33,882 nt of DNA from assembly GCA_003133205.1 (NCBI GenBank), contig PKWK01000126.1:58568-92449 (forward strand). The letters run 5' to 3'. Of this stretch, positions 25,744-33,803 are shown piece by piece. This stretch comes from Granulicella sp. GTDB lineage: Bacteria; Acidobacteriota; Terriglobia; Terriglobales; Acidobacteriaceae. The number at the start of each line of letters is the position of its first letter. Position 1 is the stretch's first letter. The notes below the pieces were generated by a model. That model was not told the origin of the DNA. It was given only the letters and a program-made list of their open reading frames with translations, and ran no database searches. The position numbers and the translations under genes are program-made.

Positions 25744-26505
25744 GTGCCCGGAGTGATTGCGGAGGTAGCGGCGGGGGCGGCGGCGCTGGGGTTGCTGAGC
25801 GGCGGGCTGATGTACGCCTCGGTGTGGCCTACGTCGCAGATCTTTGGGCGGGTGCTGATCGCGGGGAACGATCCGCGCGAGGTGGCGCTGACGTTCGACG
25901 ACGGTCCGAATGACACGGCCACACTGGAGCTGCTGGAAGTGCTGGCGCGGCATGCTGTGCGGGCGACGTTTTTTGCGATGGGCAACTACGCGCGACAGAG
26001 GCCGGAGATTGTGCGGCAGGTGCATGCCGCGGGACACCTGATCGGCAATCACACGATGAGCCATCCCAAGCTGTCGGTGCAGTCGGCTACGCGAGTGCGG
26101 CAGGAGCTGGCGGACTGCAACGCGGTGCTCGAAGACATCACGGGCGCGGCGATTGAATACTTCCGTCCGCCGTTTGGTGCACGGCGGCCGTTTGTGATGC
26201 GCGCGGCACGGGAGATGGGGCTCACGCCGGTGCTTTGGAATGTGACCGGCTGCGACTGGAATCCGATAGGGGTTGAAGGAATCCTCGCGAAGCTGGATGC
26301 GGGGATCGCGCGCAATCGGCGGCGGGGGCGGTCGTCCAACCTGTTGCTGCATGATGGCGGGCATCGCGCAATGGGCTCGCCGCGGATGGATACGGTGCGC
26401 GCTGTGGATCGACTGCTCAGCGCGCATCGAGGAACGGAAACGCGATTCGTGACGGTGGATTGGTGGGCGCTCGGCGCATCCCCTCAGGGGCTAAAGCCCC
26501 TTTGA
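25744..26505 (+). CDS. NodB-type polysaccharide deacetylase
   Basis: 253 residues from GTG 25744, with GGAAGGG five bases upstream. A hydrophobic N-terminal segment (VIAEVAAGAAALGLLSGGLM) should anchor the protein so that the enzyme faces the periplasm. Carbohydrate esterase family 4 motifs are complete: TFDDGP at 50-55 with the base and metal-binding Asp, HTMSHPKL with His103 and His107 as metal ligands, RPPFG at 141-145, WNVTGCDW and LLHDGG at 201-206. Such enzymes remove N- or O-acetyl groups from peptidoglycan, chitin-like or other polysaccharides; which substrate is unknown here. The last residues (PQGLKPL) are encoded by a palindromic repeat at 26487-26500 and may have replaced an older C-terminus. 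Confidence 0.9.
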   Translation: MPGVIAEVAAGAAALGLLSGGLMYASVWPTSQIFGRVLIAGNDPREVALTFDDGPNDTATLELLEVLARHAVRATFFAMGNYARQRPEIVRQVHAAGHLIGNHTMSHPKLSVQSATRVRQELADCNAVLEDITGAAIEYFRPPFGARRPFVMRAAREMGLTPVLWNVTGCDWNPIGVEGILAKLDAGIARNRRRGRSSNLLLHDGGHRAMGSPRMDTVRAVDRLLSAHRGTETRFVTVDWWALGASPQGLKPL

Positions 26506-26540
26506 TTCTTGCGGCGGTTGTGGACGGGCTAAAGCCCGTC
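26487..26540. repeat. pair of CTAAAG palindromes
   Basis: GGGGCTAAAGCCCC (26487-26500) and GACGGGCTAAAGCCCGTC (26523-26540) are two perfect palindromes sharing the core GGGCTAAAGCCC... pattern, 22 nt apart. The first overlaps the deacetylase stop region. Between the convergent deacetylase and ada genes they may serve as a two-way transcription end, and they resemble REP-type paired hairpins. Confidence 0.8.
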
Positions 26541-26583
26541 CCTATCAAAACCTGCGCCCATACGGAATTTCCTTCAGTTGTCA

Positions 26584-27807
26584 CTAGACCGCGGCTTCGG
26601 CGGCTAGCAGTTTACGTTTGCGCTCGACACCCCATCGATAGCCGGTGAGGCTTCCGTCCTGGCCGACGACGCGGTGGCAGGGGACGGCTATGGCGACAGG
26701 GTTGGCGCCACATGCGGCGGCGACTGCGCGTGCGGCAGAGGGCTTTCCGAGTTCGCGCGCCAGCTCCGAGTAGCTTCGCGTCTGACCGCGCGGAATCTGC
26801 TGCAGCGCCTTCCACACGCGCTGCTGGAAGGCAGTGGCGCGCACGTCGAGCGGGAAGGTGGCGGCCAGGGGATGCTCACCGGTCTGGCTGGCGACGAAGG
26901 CGACGCCCTCGGCGAGCCAGCCCGTGTTTCCCTTGGCGGGAACGAGTTGGGCCTGGTCGAAGCGCTTGCGCAGATCGGCTACGAGTTCCGCGTCGTCTCG
27001 TCCGAAGGAGATGGCGCAGACGCCGGTGGGAGTGGCGGCGACCAGCATTCGGCCGAGCGGACTGGGTGCGGTGGTGTAGCGGATGACCAGGCCCGCGCCG
27101 CCCTCGCGCATGACGCGCGGAGTCATTCCCAGCGATTCGCCGCTGGCTTCATAGAGGCGGCTGGAGGAGCCGAAGCCGGCCTCGTAGATTGCATCGGTGA
27201 TGCGCTTGGCGGCGGGTTTCGGATTGGCCGGGCGGGTTGCGGGTTTGTCCGGGGATGCGGGGCGGAGGGCGTCCTTGAAACGGGCGACGCGCTGGGCTTT
27301 GGCGAACTCTCCGGGCGAGACGCCGAGGACGCGGCGGAATCCACGCAGGATGGTGAGGCGGCCGACGCCGGTGGCCTTGGCCAGATCGGTCAGCCGGGTG
27401 CGCTCAGTGGCGTGCTCGGTGAGGTACTCGGTGGCGGCGGTGATGACGGCGGCCCGGGGGTCGGGGCGCGGGGTGGCGCGATCGGGCTCACAGCGCTTGC
27501 AGGCGCGATAGCCGGCTTGCTCGGCCGCGGCTGCGGTGGGAAAGAAGCTGACGTTCTTCTTCGCCGGGCGGCGGCTGGGGCAGCTCGGGCGGCAGTAGAT
27601 CCTGGTCGACTTGACGGCATAGAAGAATTGGCCATCGGCGCGAGCGTCGCGCTCCAGCACCTGCTGCCACTGGCGGCCGGGGAAGAGACTGGGCACGGGG
27701 AGGGCTGGCGCCGGGTGCGACGGTGGGGTAGACGGGCTGCCGATGTGCTGCTCCGTGTGCGGCGGCGTGTCGGTGTGGCGTGGGTTGAACATTGCTTGGG
27801 CTCTCAT
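26584..27807 (-). CDS. ada: bifunctional Ada: methylphosphotriester transferase, AraC regulator and O6-alkylguanine transferase
   Basis: 407 residues from ATG 27807; ATG 27792 is also possible. After a Pro/His-rich lead comes the Ada zinc domain: FFYAVKSTRIYCRPSCPSR and YRACKRCEPD, with the four Cys at about 72, 76, 103 and 106, the first being the methyl acceptor for DNA phosphotriesters. An AraC-type helix-turn-helix region covers about 120-220 (RLTDLAKATGVGRLTILRGF, LGVSPGEFAKAQR). The C-terminal suicide alkyltransferase carries RGQTRSYSELARELGKPSA, GANPVAIAVPCHRVVG with acceptor Cys377, and SLTGYRWGVERKRKLL. Methylated Ada normally activates its own gene and other repair genes. An unusual Pro/Ala/Lys-rich insert lies in the AraC part (RPASPDKPATRPANPKPAAK). 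Confidence 0.93.
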   Translation of the reverse strand: MRAQAMFNPRHTDTPPHTEQHIGSPSTPPSHPAPALPVPSLFPGRQWQQVLERDARADGQFFYAVKSTRIYCRPSCPSRRPAKKNVSFFPTAAAAEQAGYRACKRCEPDRATPRPDPRAAVITAATEYLTEHATERTRLTDLAKATGVGRLTILRGFRRVLGVSPGEFAKAQRVARFKDALRPASPDKPATRPANPKPAAKRITDAIYEAGFGSSSRLYEASGESLGMTPRVMREGGAGLVIRYTTAPSPLGRMLVAATPTGVCAISFGRDDAELVADLRKRFDQAQLVPAKGNTGWLAEGVAFVASQTGEHPLAATFPLDVRATAFQQRVWKALQQIPRGQTRSYSELARELGKPSAARAVAAACGANPVAIAVPCHRVVGQDGSLTGYRWGVERKRKLLAAEAAV

Positions 27808-28169
27808 ACCAGTATCTTCGTTTGTGCCGCGCCGTGCGACACTCCGCAATGTTCAGAGAAGTGGGGAGCTGCCTTGGTGCCGCCGAGCGCCTAGAGCCCA
27901 CTTTCATCGGTACCCCCCTCCCCCATATACTGTGGATAAGTGGAACAAACTATTGTAAACAGGCGACTTCGTGGCTTTGGTATATACCGGTTGATATATA
28001 CCATTGCGGAATTTCGACTGGATTTCGGCTGGCAGTTCAGGTCCGGCCTAAGGGGTGCTCGGGCACGACGCTGGTTGCTGTTTGGGCCTTCTTTAATTAT
28101 ACGGGCGGTGTCAAGGGGTTTGGGGGTTTGGCGCACGAGAGCCGACCGGGGAGGCGGGCAGACATGGGT
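27808..28169. other. intergenic region with pyrimidine tract, TATATACC repeats and one 52-bp repeat copy
   Basis: This 362-nt gap upstream of ada and downstream of a methyltransferase gene holds a C-rich tract at 27913-27924, GGTATATACC at 27979-27988 followed by a second GATATATACC at 27993-28002, and the left copy of a 52-bp direct repeat at 28011-28062. The ada promoter must lie here; I could not assign its hexamers. Confidence 0.5.
28011..28062 (+). repeat. 52-bp direct repeat, left copy
   Basis: The sequence from ATTTCGACTGGATTTCGG to GGGGTGCTCGG is identical over 52 nt to 29228-29279, in the same orientation. The two copies bracket the methyltransferase gene and the polymerase remnant. 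Confidence 0.95.
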
Positions 28170-29012
28170 TCAGGCTCCGGTCAGACCTAGCTGATGTTTT
28201 CCTCCCGTCGATAGGCAGGTGTTGTAATCCGGATGGCCGAGACGGTGATAGAGGTAGATCTGGTCATGCCAGTCCTCGGGCCGCAGCCCCCTGAAGGTGT
28301 AAGCGGGCGAAAGATGATCGTTGACTGCCCTGCGTTCCGGGTCGAGATTGAATTCGCGGATTGCTTCCCGTACGCCGATATAGTCCGTATAGGCATTATC
28401 CGGACCTCCGACGATATCGTCGAAGTAACACCATATCCGCGGAAGCACATTTTGTTTCGTCAGCAGGCTGAATGCGGCAATGGTGGAGGAGTAGAAATCG
28501 AGATCGAACATGACGGCCCCGAGAGGAGCTTCGGGCTCTGCGCTCCACTGCGCCGCCGTGCTCGCTAAGTCGCCGAGAACCAGTTGTGCCTGCCCGTCAA
28601 GGCGCTTTTCCAGGGCATTTCGATCCATTTCGAATGAACCCGCCGGCCAGCAGTACAGCAGGTCGCGTGTGTCATCTGATACGGGAAGGCCGGTTCCCGT
28701 GTCGAAACCCACCACCACGATTTCAAGCCCAAATTGTTTTTGAATATCCCGGCGATGCTGGCAGAGAGATAGAAGGCCATCGCCTCCGGCTACCCCCAGC
28801 TCGATAACTGTCATCGCCTTGTGTCCCAGTCTCCTGGCTTCCTCCGCAGCGTAATACATGCACCAGCCATAGGCAGGACGGGACACGGCACTCGCACGCA
28901 AACGTGCCGAGTAGGAGCCAATCGGCCAGCGAGTGAGAAACTTGCGCAGCGCCAGCGTTCTCAGAGGAACGGGGCGTGTGGCGATATCCACAAATCGGTC
29001 TGTAAAGCTCAT
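28170..29012 (-). CDS. SAM-dependent methyltransferase of a polysaccharide islet
   Basis: 280 residues from ATG 29012. AAGGA lies exactly six bases upstream, whereas an in-frame ATG at 29018 would overlap that site, so the inner ATG is preferred. SAM-binding features are VIELGVAGGDGLLSL with ELGVAGGDG at 71-79, VVGFDTGTGLP at about 101-110, QLVLGDLAST and AVMFDLDFYSST. The later part (RIWCYFDDIVGGPDNAYTDY, GLRPEDWHDQIYLYHRLGHP) contains a metal- or substrate-binding-like acidic stretch. No single named family is certain; the context of acyltransferase, polymerase and glycosyltransferase suggests a sugar or lipid-linked oligosaccharide methyltransferase. The gene is bracketed by two identical 52-bp repeats, which hints that it was moved or exchanged as a cassette. 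Confidence 0.78.
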   Translation of the reverse strand: MSFTDRFVDIATRPVPLRTLALRKFLTRWPIGSYSARLRASAVSRPAYGWCMYYAAEEARRLGHKAMTVIELGVAGGDGLLSLCQHRRDIQKQFGLEIVVVGFDTGTGLPVSDDTRDLLYCWPAGSFEMDRNALEKRLDGQAQLVLGDLASTAAQWSAEPEAPLGAVMFDLDFYSSTIAAFSLLTKQNVLPRIWCYFDDIVGGPDNAYTDYIGVREAIREFNLDPERRAVNDHLSPAYTFRGLRPEDWHDQIYLYHRLGHPDYNTCLSTGGKHQLGLTGA

Positions 29013-29094
29013 AGCCATTCCTTTAGATTCGACGCTTCTGATTTGTGAATTCCGGGCGCAACTGCAGACACTATACCGCACACAGATGGGAAGC

Positions 29095-29235
29095 TCAGTG
29101 CGGAGTGTCCGACGTTGGCGAGAGCCGGGATGTGATCTGGGGCTGAGACCTCTGGCGATCCGGGCCGAGGATGGGGATGGCAAGGAGTGGGGCAAACCAC
29201 TTGGCAAAGAAGGCGCAGAATACGAGGATTTCGAC
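29095..29235 (-). pseudogene. remnant of the 3' end of a polysaccharide polymerase paralogue
   Basis: Read on the minus strand, these 46 codons plus stop give VEILVFCAFFAKWFAPLL, AIPILGPDRQRSQPQI and a diverged tail. The last 46 residues of the intact polymerase-like protein at 30613-32118 read VEILVFCAFFATWVAPLF, AIALLGPDRRKSQSRI and an equally placed stop. Nothing upstream of 29235 continues the similarity; instead the 52-bp repeat begins there. No start codon or ribosome site is present. The many substitutions show that this derives from a diverged paralogue rather than a recent copy of the neighbour. Confidence 0.85.
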
Positions 29236-29279
29236 TGGATTTCGGCTGGCAGTTCAGGTCCGGCCTAAGGGGTGCTCGG
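29228..29279 (+). repeat. 52-bp direct repeat, right copy
   Basis: Identical over 52 nt to 28011-28062 in the same orientation. Its left edge overlaps the polymerase remnant by 8 nt and its right edge lies 27 nt from the acyltransferase stop codon. Confidence 0.95.
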
Positions 29280-29306
29280 TGCGCCGCACCAGCAGCCCTT
29301 GAAACG

Positions 29307-30503
29307 CTACTTGGTGGTGAAGGCATGTTTGTGTTCGGCCAATTCCGAATCGTACTCAAAGTGACGCTTCCAGCGCAGGAACTTTACCTCAAACAGGTCG
29401 TAGCTCAGCTTTGAGACCAGGAATGTGACGACGAAGTTGGTGCTTAGCGCGATTACCCCTGCAATTGCCCTCGAGTGATGGAACCGGAAGAACATCAGGA
29501 TGAGGAACTGAATCCATGCCCATTCAAAGATCGCGTGGAAGATGTAGAAGCCGTAGCTGTACTTTCCCAGAACGCGCAACGGCATGCGGTAGAAGAGTTT
29601 GAACGCGGACGACCCGGCGCGCAGGGTGCTCCCAATCAGCCCTGCGCTGGCAAGCGCGATGCACGTGAAGCCGATGGTCATCAGCCAGGGCGAGTCGTAT
29701 TCGGGGGAGAAGACGAAGATCGCAAGCGTGAGCGCGGTGAAGACAAGGAATGCCGGGCGGCAGAGCCGCTGCCAGCGGTCGGCGTTTGCCCCGCGCAGCA
29801 GCAGGGCGAGCATGCCACCGATCAGTAGCGAGTCCATACGGAAGGGCAGTGTGCGGACGATCCAGGTTTCGGCGATCACCGGACCGGCCATCCAGATCAT
29901 CATGCAACGCAGCATGAGGGCGAGCACTGAAATGCCAGCGGCGGTCCATAGCAGCTTGACGCGATCGCGGACCGCCCAAACGGCGATTGGCCACAGCAAG
30001 TAGAACTGTTCCTCGACGCAGAGCGACCAGAAATGGGCGATATTCGCCTTGAAGGTATCGTGGTTCGCGCTGTAGATGGTGTAGTACGAAAAGTCGTGAT
30101 TACCGAGAAAATTCCCAAGGTAGACCAGAAATAGCAGGTGTCCGGCGCGCCACTGATAGTGCAGCACGGGGGTAAGGGCCAACAGTATCGCTACCACTAG
30201 ATAAAAGACTGGGAAGATACGCAGGCATCGACGAGCGAAGAAGCGCTTGAAAAACCGGCTGTCATTGCGTGTGTCGAAGAGGATGCCGGTAATCAGGAAT
30301 CCGGAGAGGACGAAGAAGAGGTCGACCCCAAGGCCCCCGCGCTCGCGAATCTCGTTCAGCATTCTGAGAATCGGTCCGCCTTTTGCGCCGCCCCCGTAGT
30401 GATTCAGAAAGACCATTGTCACGGCGATTGCGCGGATTCCGTCGAGCGCCGGAAAGCGAGTCTTGAAGTCAATTGGAGCGAAGTTCCGGGGGGGCTTGGA
30501 CAT
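29307..30503 (-). CDS. acyltransferase 3 family membrane protein (OafA-like)
   Basis: 398 residues with about ten membrane segments. The N-terminus has the family core: RFPALDGIRAIAVTMVFLNH with the conserved His35, then GGLGVDLFFVLSGFLITGIL at about 56-75 and RRCLRIFPVFYLVV. Later come NIAHFWSLCVEEQFYLLWPI, another signature region, and helices ending near FVVTFLVSKLSYDLFE. These inner-membrane proteins transfer acetyl or other acyl groups to surface or secreted glycans, fitting the polysaccharide islet. There is no fused SGNH domain. The start at 30503 has only a weak ribosome site. The polymerase-like gene lies 109 nt upstream on the same strand, so co-expression is likely. Confidence 0.92.
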   Translation of the reverse strand: MSKPPRNFAPIDFKTRFPALDGIRAIAVTMVFLNHYGGGAKGGPILRMLNEIRERGGLGVDLFFVLSGFLITGILFDTRNDSRFFKRFFARRCLRIFPVFYLVVAILLALTPVLHYQWRAGHLLFLVYLGNFLGNHDFSYYTIYSANHDTFKANIAHFWSLCVEEQFYLLWPIAVWAVRDRVKLLWTAAGISVLALMLRCMMIWMAGPVIAETWIVRTLPFRMDSLLIGGMLALLLRGANADRWQRLCRPAFLVFTALTLAIFVFSPEYDSPWLMTIGFTCIALASAGLIGSTLRAGSSAFKLFYRMPLRVLGKYSYGFYIFHAIFEWAWIQFLILMFFRFHHSRAIAGVIALSTNFVVTFLVSKLSYDLFEVKFLRWKRHFEYDSELAEHKHAFTTK

Positions 30504-30612
30504 AGTGGATCGAAGCTCGGGGATGATGATGGGCTCTCTGCGTGAGAAACGAACTTGAGCCTTAAGTGTACGTCATAGACCGAGGCTGGCTAGTCATGCT
30601 AGAGGCACAGGC

Positions 30613-32118
30613 TCAGCGCGGAATACGGGGCGTGAGCGTGGGCCGGAATGAGATACGGCTCTGCGACTTTCTCCGATCCGGGCCGAGTAGAGCGATCGCG
30701 AAGAGCGGCGCAACCCATGTGGCGAAGAAGGCGCAGAAAACGAGGATTTCCACTCCAAAAGTAAGAAGGTGAATTACGCCAGTGACGCCAGCTTCGGGTG
30801 CGATAAAGGTAATAGTAGCGAGACCAAGGAGTCCCCACGGGCTGGCGCGCAGGTCTCCCAAAATTGTATCGTAGGCGGTGAAGAATATGCACCAGATGAG
30901 AGGCGCGACTACGAGAACGCCGACCCATCGGGCTAAATGATAAGCCTCTGCGGTGGGGCTGAAGGAGATGCCGGTTTCTGTGTCCCCCTCGCCCTGGCTC
31001 TCGCCTGAGATGTCGTGGGCGTACATATTGCCGAAGTTTGTGCCCGGCTTGTCCGGCCAGAAGACATGCGGAACCGCATTCATCAGTTCGAGTTTGATGG
31101 GAAGCAGGCCGAAGACCTTGCCCTGGTCGGTGACCTCGATCAGCCGGTCGTCCGGCGAGATCATTTGCAGACGCTCCCAAAAGCCCCCCGGTGTGCTGTA
31201 GTACGAGCTCAGCTGTTGCCCCAGAAACACATTCTCCTGTTCATAGTACAGCCGACGGGTTTCCTCCGGGTGTTCTAGAAAAGGGATTGCGATTGCTATT
31301 CTGTCGCTTTGGGTCGCACCTTCTGGGACAAAGCCCCGTCCGTACTGCGAAAAAGGGACGAGGTAGTGGAACATGACGAAAATGGCCAAGAGAAACGAGA
31401 GCATCTGCCAGGCCGAAAGCCGAAATCGTAGCGCGCAAACGGGGAGTAGCCAGCAAAACAAGGGTGCTAGCATCCCCTGTTTGGAGAAACCTACGACTCC
31501 GAGAAAGAAATAATAGGCGGCGCCGATGATAATCGGCAGGTTGGTGGAGCGTGCGCCGCCGCTGCGGCGGATCTCATACATGACGCCAATGATGATGCCC
31601 AGCGGGATCAACTGGTTGAGTTGGCCGAAGGCGCTTTCCAGCCTGGCTCCGCTCTCGCCCAGCAGGGCGATGATGAACACGCCCGCGATGCCGAAGGCGA
31701 TGCATCCCACGGATGCGCGATACATCTCGGATTCTTTCAGCATGCTCTGAAGCAGGCCGGACTTGCGGGAAAAGCGCCGGCTAACGATGACCGCCGCAAG
31801 CAAGCCTGTGGCGCTGGCGACATACGCTTCGATGTCCGTGCGCGGGTCGAGCAGATTGGAATCGGCCGGCTCCCCGAGAAAGGCCTTGTAGCAGAGGCCG
31901 ATAATTACGACCAGGACTGAGTAGGCGAAGACGTATGCGCCCGAGGCTCGGGTAAGCCCCCCAGCGGTGTTGAAGGCTAGGGCGGCGACGAGGATGAAGG
32001 CGACGCATCCGACGCTGAAGTAGAGGGCTGTTCCCTCAAGCATCTGGATCGCGAAGAGCGCTACCGCAAAGATAGCGACGCGATTCATCGGGACGTGTTC
32101 TGGGAAGGGTATGCGCAC
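30613..32118 (-). CDS. putative polysaccharide polymerase, Wzy-like multi-pass membrane protein
   Basis: 501 residues from GTG 32118, or 491 from ATG 32088 (MNRVAIFAV). About ten to twelve hydrophobic helices are visible, with a large polar loop of about 130 residues (roughly 260-390, between FHYLVPFSQYGRGFVPEG and HLARWVGVLVVAPL). The loop contains HVFWPDKPGTNFGNMY and GISFSPTAEAYHLARW. Topology, the large loop with conserved-looking Arg/His/Pro, and the surrounding acyltransferase, methyltransferase and GT-C genes fit an oligosaccharide repeat-unit polymerase, which joins lipid-linked repeats on the periplasmic side. Sequence motifs for Wzy are poor, so this is mainly an inference from topology and context. 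A diverged copy of its 3' end persists at 29095-29235. Confidence 0.6.
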   Translation of the reverse strand: MRIPFPEHVPMNRVAIFAVALFAIQMLEGTALYFSVGCVAFILVAALAFNTAGGLTRASGAYVFAYSVLVVIIGLCYKAFLGEPADSNLLDPRTDIEAYVASATGLLAAVIVSRRFSRKSGLLQSMLKESEMYRASVGCIAFGIAGVFIIALLGESGARLESAFGQLNQLIPLGIIIGVMYEIRRSGGARSTNLPIIIGAAYYFFLGVVGFSKQGMLAPLFCWLLPVCALRFRLSAWQMLSFLLAIFVMFHYLVPFSQYGRGFVPEGATQSDRIAIAIPFLEHPEETRRLYYEQENVFLGQQLSSYYSTPGGFWERLQMISPDDRLIEVTDQGKVFGLLPIKLELMNAVPHVFWPDKPGTNFGNMYAHDISGESQGEGDTETGISFSPTAEAYHLARWVGVLVVAPLIWCIFFTAYDTILGDLRASPWGLLGLATITFIAPEAGVTGVIHLLTFGVEILVFCAFFATWVAPLFAIALLGPDRRKSQSRISFRPTLTPRIPR

Positions 32119-32225
32119 GGGCTAGCCCCAGTTTAGCAGGGGAGCGACGCGGGGGGCGGGGTCCATTGCGATCCGAACTATTTGTATAATCATCAAAACC
32201 GCTCCATGCCGAGAAAGGCTACCTA
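32119..32225. promoter_or_regulatory. divergent promoter region of the polysaccharide islet
   Basis: A perfect -10 hexamer TATAAT lies at 32185-32190, 36 nt before the rightward start; the matching -35 region is poor. AAAGG at 32214-32218 is spaced seven bases from the TTG start of the rightward gene. No leftward promoter could be assigned. Confidence 0.45.
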
Positions 32226-33803
32226 TTGTCAACCGACATTGATCCGTCAGCCTCCCCGCCGCAGGCATTTCTCCAGTCCCTGCGGCTGCATAGGCTGCTG
32301 CGCGGGCTTATCGTGCTGCTCTCAGGCTTCTTTCTTCTTCTCTTCCTCTACACCGCCCTGCGCCGGATACGGTATCCCTTTGAGCTTGAGTGGGTCGAGA
32401 GCGGCATGTTGAATTCAGTACGACGTATCACGCAGGGCCAGAAGCTCTACGTCGCGCCTTCGATCGATTTCGTTCCCTTTCTCTATGCGCCGCTTTTTTT
32501 CTATGTCGCGGCAGCGTTCACGAAGTTTACCGGTGTCAGCTATGTCGCAATGCGCTTAGTGTCCGCCCTCGCCACGCTGGGGTGTTGCGTCCTCATTTAT
32601 GCGTTTGTCTTCACCGAGACGCGACGGCGGCTGGCGGCGATTGCCGGTGCGGGTTTGTTTCTGGCGTGCTATCCACTGGTTGAGGGGTTCTACGACATCG
32701 GCAGGACGGATTCCCTGTTCGTCTTTTTCATGCTGCTGGCGTTGTTCTTCTCGCGTCGCGGGCATCCTGTGCTGGCTGCCCTGGCGTGGGTCCTCTGCTT
32801 CCAGACGAAGCAGACTCTTCTGCCGGTCGCGATCGTGCTGCTGTGCGTTGACTGGCAGCGCCCCCGACGCATCCTTATGGGGCTGGGCACCTTTGTGCTG
32901 GCGCTCGGCGGAAGCATTGCGTGGATGAATCACGCCACGCACGGCTGGTACAGCCTTTACCTTTTCCATATAGCGGGCGCTTTCGGGATCTCGTGGCGAC
33001 AGGCGCTGCTCTTCTTTCCCAATGCCGTACTTGCGCCGATGGGGGTCGCGTTGCTGCTTGGCCTCGCGGCGTGGGCATTGACCGGCGTCCGTCTGCGCAG
33101 CCCGGTGGCTTCGTTTTATGCGATCGTGACGGTCGTGCTTTATGGGGCCATCGAATACGTTGCGGCGCATAACGGCGCGTCCGCAAATGCATACATGCCG
33201 GTGTACGCATGGACAGCGGTGCTCTTCGGCGTTGCTTTGCATCGGCTGCTGGCGCACCTGGAGCAATCCGATGGGCCGCGCGCCGCGGTGGCGGCGACGG
33301 TGGTGCTGGCGGCGGCGGCAACGCAGTTGGCGATGTTTCTCTACAATCCTGGACGCTTCATCCCTCCGCCAGCCGTTCTACAAGCGCGGCAGAGGTTTAT
33401 CGATCAGGTTCGCGCCATTCCCGGGGATGTCTACATTGTTGACCACAACTACTACGCTGTGATGGCCGGCAAGCAGCCGCATGCCGAAGGACAGTCGGTA
33501 GGAACTGCGATGGACATGCCGGGTAAGGCATTTGCCGCGAACATGCGAACGGAGTTTGATAACGCGCTCCGCTCTCATCGGTATAGCGCGGTCATCGTCG
33601 ACGGATCGCTCTTGTCAGATCCCTATCACTTCCATGATGCCTATCCGTATGCACTTTCGGCCGAGGGGGAAGAGGGGCGGTATCTGACGTCTCAGCCAAG
33701 CTGGATTCTTTTGCCCTGCGAAACGGCCGCGGCCATCGCGCCCATGGTGACGCGAGAGGACACGAGCATACGGCCGGGAAAATGCTCTGCCGTACAGCCG
33801 TAG
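32226..33803 (+). CDS. GT-C type membrane glycosyltransferase
   Basis: 525 residues from TTG 32226, supported by AAAGG seven bases upstream and the lack of any in-frame ATG before residue 61. The first helix (GLIVLLSGFFLLLFLYTAL) is followed by a periplasmic loop with FELEWVESGMLNSVRRI, whose acidic residues Glu53, Glu55 and Glu58 take the place of the GT-C motif. SIDFVPFLYAPLFFYVAAAF and ELs of about nine further helices follow (GAGLFLACYPLVEGFYDIGR, LFVFFMLLALFF, GVALLLGLAAWALTG), and a soluble C-terminal domain starts near 385 (FIDQVRAIPGDVYIVDHNYY). It likely transfers a sugar from a polyprenyl-phosphate donor at the inner membrane. It is divergent from the polymerase-like gene and resembles in layout the GT-C protein at 20332, though with little sequence similarity. 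Confidence 0.82.
   Translation: MSTDIDPSASPPQAFLQSLRLHRLLRGLIVLLSGFFLLLFLYTALRRIRYPFELEWVESGMLNSVRRITQGQKLYVAPSIDFVPFLYAPLFFYVAAAFTKFTGVSYVAMRLVSALATLGCCVLIYAFVFTETRRRLAAIAGAGLFLACYPLVEGFYDIGRTDSLFVFFMLLALFFSRRGHPVLAALAWVLCFQTKQTLLPVAIVLLCVDWQRPRRILMGLGTFVLALGGSIAWMNHATHGWYSLYLFHIAGAFGISWRQALLFFPNAVLAPMGVALLLGLAAWALTGVRLRSPVASFYAIVTVVLYGAIEYVAAHNGASANAYMPVYAWTAVLFGVALHRLLAHLEQSDGPRAAVAATVVLAAAATQLAMFLYNPGRFIPPPAVLQARQRFIDQVRAIPGDVYIVDHNYYAVMAGKQPHAEGQSVGTAMDMPGKAFAANMRTEFDNALRSHRYSAVIVDGSLLSDPYHFHDAYPYALSAEGEEGRYLTSQPSWILLPCETAAAIAPMVTREDTSIRPGKCSAVQP

Noticed and set aside
26674..27894. A 406-residue plus-strand frame opposite ada
   Set aside because: Gly/Ala-rich shadow frame; the minus strand shows all Ada motifs.
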